The position numbers were made by a program, and so were the translations under genes. A stretch of 7,991 nt of DNA, from the NCBI GenBank assembly GCA_031266235.1, contig JAISBJ010000059.1:1-7991 (forward strand), given 5' to 3'. Of this stretch, positions 5,043 to 7,991 are shown piece by piece; position 1 is the first letter of the stretch; each line of letters starts with the position of its first letter. Under the pieces are notes generated by a model. The model ran no database searches and was not told where the DNA came from. It saw only the letters and a program-made list of their open reading frames with translations. This DNA is from Puniceicoccales bacterium. GTDB taxonomy: Bacteria > Verrucomicrobiota > Verrucomicrobiia > Opitutales > LL51.

Positions 5043-6842
5043 TTATCTACGAATGAAGTAAAATCCGTGCTTCCAGTCCGATAGCCCAAAGTCGGTGAAC
5101 GCTTCAGTTACATCTACCGCCGAAGGCCGCTGCGTAGGATCGAGATTAGTCATGCCCGCAAATAAACGCGCAAGGCGTTGTAAAATGGGTTCCGGAAAAC
5201 GCCGGCCCGTCGCCTCAAACATCCTTTGGCTCAAGTCAGTCAATATCCTCAGAAAATAGGTGTAGCCGTCAAACCCAGGCTGCCTAGCGTCGTGGACGTA
5301 TTGGAATTTAATTGGGCGGTCTGGATTGTGGAAAAATAACTCCTGCCCAAGATCTAATCCCGCTTTGCCAAATAATGCAGCCAGAAAAACGGGGGTCGAC
5401 GCGTAGATGTCGTAGGAGGGATGCGCTGGCGGGATCACTATGGATTGTTGCGCTTTTTCCAGGGCTTGGATGGCAAAAGTGAGAAATTCTTGCCGCTCCG
5501 TAAGTTGCCATAGTTTTTCGGGTACTTTGGGATCGATCGGTGCTTTTGAAGCGTAGGTTCGCTTCCTTTCTGCCTCTTTGAGAGGCTCGCACATACTATC
5601 GAGTTTCTCGGGTAAGGTACTCGTATCCTCCTGAGCTTGGAGAGCCTTGAGTTGCTGAGCTATAATGGGAGTAAAATTTTTTAGGGAAATGAAGTTTTTT
5701 CTTTTTAAATCTTCGATCTGTTGGGATACGAGTGAAAGTTTGCTTTCGAAATCTGAAATTTGGCTTTGGATCTCGACTATTTTGTAGAATAGCAGGACGT
5801 ATTCCGGTGCACCGTTACTGGAACAAGCGGACAAGAGTTTTCCAATTTTTGTTGTGAGACCGAGGTCGAGGAGGGCGGCGGAATGACTTCCTGCTGGATT
5901 CTTGGTTATCATGACATTATCGGGTTTAATGTCGCCGTGGACAAAGCCGGCGTGATGCAAGGCCACGAGTGCTGAAGGTAGGGCGCTTGCACAGACAACG
6001 GCTTCTTGGGGATTATTGGGGAAGCAGCCCGTGGTATCGTAGGGAGTTCTGCCTTCTGTGGCGGTTTTCTCGAGCGTTGCACCGGGAATTTCTATTTGTA
6101 TGAGGCGTCCATTTTCTGTTGCGGCGAGTACGGGGGCGATTGCCCCTATGCCGTATGTTAGGCCAAATTCTGGATTTTCTCGGCCTAAGTTTTGCATTAC
6201 GGATGATAGGATAGCTTTGGAATTCTCAAATTCCTTTTGCATATCTTCCCGACCCTGTTCGGATAGTCCTTCTTTGATCACGATGTCCTGGCCATCAAGG
6301 GAACCTGCGGAGACTCGGCCGTAAGCTCCTCTGCCCAATTCCCGACCTTTTGATACGTGTGCTCCCAGCTTTAGCTGGGGAAAGCCGAGGAAATCTTCTG
6401 CGAACTGGTTTTGTTGGCTTGTTAGCGGGGTTGGCGACTCATGGGTCAAGGTGATGATGCTATCGAAGGGAGTGGGTGTGTCGGATATTTTAGCGGCCGG
6501 GGCAGGAGGTCGAAGAGCTAGTGGCGTAGCGCCGGAAACTTGTCCAGGGGGATTTTGTCCGGTTGGAACGGGCATTGGCGTTTGGGCATCGAGTATTTTT
6601 TGCACTTCGCTGGGCAGCCGGTGATTACGGGGACCTCTCCTAGAAAAAGCTCCTTTGGCCTGCAGAGAGGGATCAAAAGCCCTGCCGTTAGGGGACGCTG
6701 TTTCATTTCCTGGGGAATTTGGCAATACGCCGTAATTAAAAGCGGAACTCATGTTGAGGCCGCACACATCGGAAAATATTCCACCGAAAGCCAGACAAAT
6801 ATATGCCGTCTTCCCACCGCTAAATGTTAAATTCCTATCCAT
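5043..6842 (-). CDS. Eukaryote-like Ser/Thr protein kinase with proline-rich N-terminus and long coiled-coil-like insertion (kinase 2)
   Basis: A 599-residue paralogue of kinase 1. Residues 1-160 lack a recognisable domain: a short hydrophobic patch AYICLAFGGIF (13-23), then a Pro/Ser/Thr-rich linker. The kinase domain occupies about 160-585: G-loop GRGAYG (170-175), Lys190 in IVIKEG, catalytic loop HGDIKPDN (302-309, Asp304, Lys306, Asn309), Asp326 in DLG, APE at 345-347, YDIYAS at 477-482 and QRP at 571-573. HRD is replaced by HGD. About 120 residues (352-470), rich in Gln, Lys, Glu and Leu with helical heptad-like stretches, split APE from the F-helix region at the same point as in kinase 1. 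Shared with kinase 1: NGAPE, PSYDIY, LFGK, FVHxDIKPxNVMI. The ATG at 6842 lacks a Shine-Dalgarno; ATG at 6752 (MSSAFNYG) is an alternative. It lies 56 nt after trpS on the same strand and ends at a terminator. Function beyond kinase activity is unknown. Confidence 0.88.
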   Translation of the reverse strand: MDRNLTFSGGKTAYICLAFGGIFSDVCGLNMSSAFNYGVLPNSPGNETASPNGRAFDPSLQAKGAFSRRGPRNHRLPSEVQKILDAQTPMPVPTGQNPPGQVSGATPLALRPPAPAAKISDTPTPFDSIITLTHESPTPLTSQQNQFAEDFLGFPQLKLGAHVSKGRELGRGAYGRVSAGSLDGQDIVIKEGLSEQGREDMQKEFENSKAILSSVMQNLGRENPEFGLTYGIGAIAPVLAATENGRLIQIEIPGATLEKTATEGRTPYDTTGCFPNNPQEAVVCASALPSALVALHHAGFVHGDIKPDNVMITKNPAGSHSAALLDLGLTTKIGKLLSACSSNGAPEYVLLFYKIVEIQSQISDFESKLSLVSQQIEDLKRKNFISLKNFTPIIAQQLKALQAQEDTSTLPEKLDSMCEPLKEAERKRTYASKAPIDPKVPEKLWQLTERQEFLTFAIQALEKAQQSIVIPPAHPSYDIYASTPVFLAALFGKAGLDLGQELFFHNPDRPIKFQYVHDARQPGFDGYTYFLRILTDLSQRMFEATGRRFPEPILQRLARLFAGMTNLDPTQRPSAVDVTEAFTDFGLSDWKHGFYFIRR

Positions 6843-6852
6843 TGTGCGACGG

Positions 6853-6880
6853 ATTATGAAAAATAATTCACAAATCGCAA
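6853..6880 (-). promoter_or_regulatory. Possible promoter for kinase 2
   Basis: TTGCGA (6875-6880) and CATAAT (6853-6858) on the minus strand are 16 nt apart. Transcription would start only a few bases before the ATG at 6842, giving a nearly leaderless message, or leave a ~95-nt leader if translation starts at 6752. No terminator separates trpS from kinase 2, so read-through is also possible. Confidence 0.35.
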
Positions 6881-6898
6881 CGAAAATTTTACTATTTT

Positions 6899-7903
6899 TT
6901 ATTGTTCCAAAAAGCCGATTTTGCGGTAAACTTTTGCGAGCGTTTTGCGGGCGATGGGCTGGACGGTCTCGGCGCCCTCGCGCACGACGGATTGTAAATA
7001 TTCTTTGTCATCTTTGATCGCGGCGTAGTGCCCCCGGACGGGCTCCAGTAGGGCGATGAGGGCGTCGGCGAGTTCCCGTTTGAACGGCGCGTAGCCGCTG
7101 TGGGTCGCAAATTTTTCCTCCGCTTCTTCCAGCGTCATGTGCGTCGCAGCGCAGTAAATATTTAGTAAATTTCCAATGCCAGGGCGCTCAGGATCGGCGC
7201 AGATTCTATCCCCGGAGTCGGTTACGGCGGCGGCTATTTTTTTACGAATCACTTCGGGGGCGTCGGTGATGTAAATTGTAGCGTTGCCGTCGGGATCGGA
7301 TTTTGACATCTTGTTCTCCGGGGATTTGAGCGACATGATGCGCGCCCCAACCTTTTCGATGAGCGGAACGGGTACGGTGAATGTCTCGGAGTAGGTCGTG
7401 TTGAATTTTTCCGCCAGATCGCGGGCGAGTTCGACGTGCTGCCGCTGGTCTTCGCCGGTGGGGACGTAGTCCGCGTTGTAGAGTAAAATGTCGGCGGCCA
7501 TCAGGACCGGATAATACAGCAGCCCGGAGTAAATATGCTCTTTTTTGGCCGATTTGTCTTTGAATTGGTGCATGCGGTAGAGTTGGCCGAGGGGCGTCAA
7601 ACTGCCCAGTACCCAGGCCAATTCCGTGTGTCCGACGATGTGGGATTGGATGAAAATACTGCACTTTTTTGGGTCTAGTCCGCAGGCGATGTATTGGGCC
7701 ACGCAGTTTAAAGTCGCCGCCCGCAGCGCCGCTGGGACTTGCGGTACTGTGATGGCGTGCTGGTTGGGGATGAAAAAATAGCAGGTATAGCGCTCCAGCA
7801 TTCGATTCCAGCGGTTGGCGGCGCCCAGGAAATTGCCCAGGTGGAGGGTCCCCGTCGGCTGCATGCCCGTCAAAACAATGCCCTTAGATCCGCTTGCTTC
7901 CAT
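6899..7903 (-). CDS. trpS: Tryptophanyl-tRNA synthetase
   Basis: A cytoplasmic class Ic aminoacyl-tRNA synthetase that charges tRNA-Trp with tryptophan using ATP. Its 334 residues match the usual bacterial TrpS length. The HIGH-type signature is TLHLGN (residues 19-24) within GMQPTGTLHLGN. The KMSKS loop is at 198-202 in ENKMSKSDPDGN. Other family hallmarks are PVLMAADILLYNADYVPTGE followed by DQRQHVELARDLAEKFN (about 132-168), and the C-terminal region including GIGNLLNIY. ATG at 7901-7903 places the signature at the expected distance from the N-terminus; no clear Shine-Dalgarno precedes it. Kinase 2 follows 56 nt downstream on the same strand. Nothing is missing or broken. Confidence 0.97.
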   Translation of the reverse strand: MEASGSKGIVLTGMQPTGTLHLGNFLGAANRWNRMLERYTCYFFIPNQHAITVPQVPAALRAATLNCVAQYIACGLDPKKCSIFIQSHIVGHTELAWVLGSLTPLGQLYRMHQFKDKSAKKEHIYSGLLYYPVLMAADILLYNADYVPTGEDQRQHVELARDLAEKFNTTYSETFTVPVPLIEKVGARIMSLKSPENKMSKSDPDGNATIYITDAPEVIRKKIAAAVTDSGDRICADPERPGIGNLLNIYCAATHMTLEEAEEKFATHSGYAPFKRELADALIALLEPVRGHYAAIKDDKEYLQSVVREGAETVQPIARKTLAKVYRKIGFLEQ

Positions 7904-7919
7904 AAATATTCAGTAATAT

Positions 7920-7947
7920 TTCATAGCGGTGGAAGTAAAAATGGCAA
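7920..7947 (-). promoter_or_regulatory. Possible trpS promoter
   Basis: TTGCCA (7942-7947) and TATGAA (7920-7925) on the minus strand are 16 nt apart, upstream of the trpS ATG at 7903. The -10 is only 4/6. It would overlap the first codons of the possible divergent gene at 7941. Confidence 0.3.
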
Positions 7948-7991
7948 ATATTTTTTTAAAAATTGTGGCTGCGGAGGCCAACGAGGGGACC
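7941..7991 (+). CDS. Possible start of a divergent gene, cut by the window edge
   Basis: An ATG at 7941 opens a frame to the end of the window reading MANIFLKIVAAEANEGT. A purine-rich ggtggaag lies 5 nt upstream as a candidate Shine-Dalgarno. Only 17 codons are visible and the product is not recognisable. It could be chance, since the region also holds a candidate trpS promoter on the other strand. Confidence 0.4.
   Translation, partial: MANIFLKIVAAEANEGT

Overview
The window comes from a Gram-negative-type bacterium that probably lives in or with eukaryotic cells. The Gram-negative reading rests on an MlaE-type lipid-transport permease and a LolD-type ATPase. The host-association reading rests on two signals: the C-terminal end of a protein with an 11-proline run and two WH2-like (actin-binding) motifs, and two large eukaryote-like Ser/Thr kinases. 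Spacers are AT-rich and most genes lack a clear Shine-Dalgarno. The lineage cannot be fixed from this sequence; a PVC-type (Chlamydiota/Verrucomicrobiota) or rickettsia-like symbiont lifestyle would fit, but that is inference.

Layout, left to right. (1) 1-417, plus strand: 3' end of the polyproline/WH2 protein, closed by an intrinsic terminator (463-497). (2) About 510-1730, plus strand: a STAS-MlaE permease, preceded by two phased A-tract direct repeats. (3) 1731-1850: a non-coding block made almost wholly of inverted repeats. It folds as a cloverleaf (four-way junction) flanked by two more hairpins, the last of which is a candidate terminator. (4) 1870-2667, minus strand: a LolD-like ABC ATPase with a diverged, internally deleted copy of its own 3' end just downstream. 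(5) 2688-2761, minus strand: tRNA-Gln(TTG), 20 nt upstream of lolD. (6) About 2788-3187: just over three tandem copies of a ~123-bp unit built from the 3' end and 3' flank of the next gene. (7) 3218-4867 and 5043-6842, minus strand: two paralogous kinases, each with a coiled-coil-like insertion after the APE motif. The first also carries three in-frame 50-residue repeats at its N-terminus. (8) 6899-7903, minus strand: tryptophanyl-tRNA synthetase (trpS). (9) 7941-7991, plus strand: possibly the start of a divergent gene.

trpS, tRNA-Gln, mlaE and lolD are housekeeping or envelope genes. The WH2 protein and the two kinases look like accessory, host-directed genes placed among them. The window also shows repeated local sequence amplification: WH2 motif duplication, 150-bp duplications within kinase 1, a 123-bp array behind kinase 1 and a tail copy behind lolD. 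The strongest candidates for undescribed biology are the cloverleaf DNA element, the kinase family with an insertion in the catalytic domain, the WASP-VCA-like C-terminus, and the gene-tail duplication pattern.
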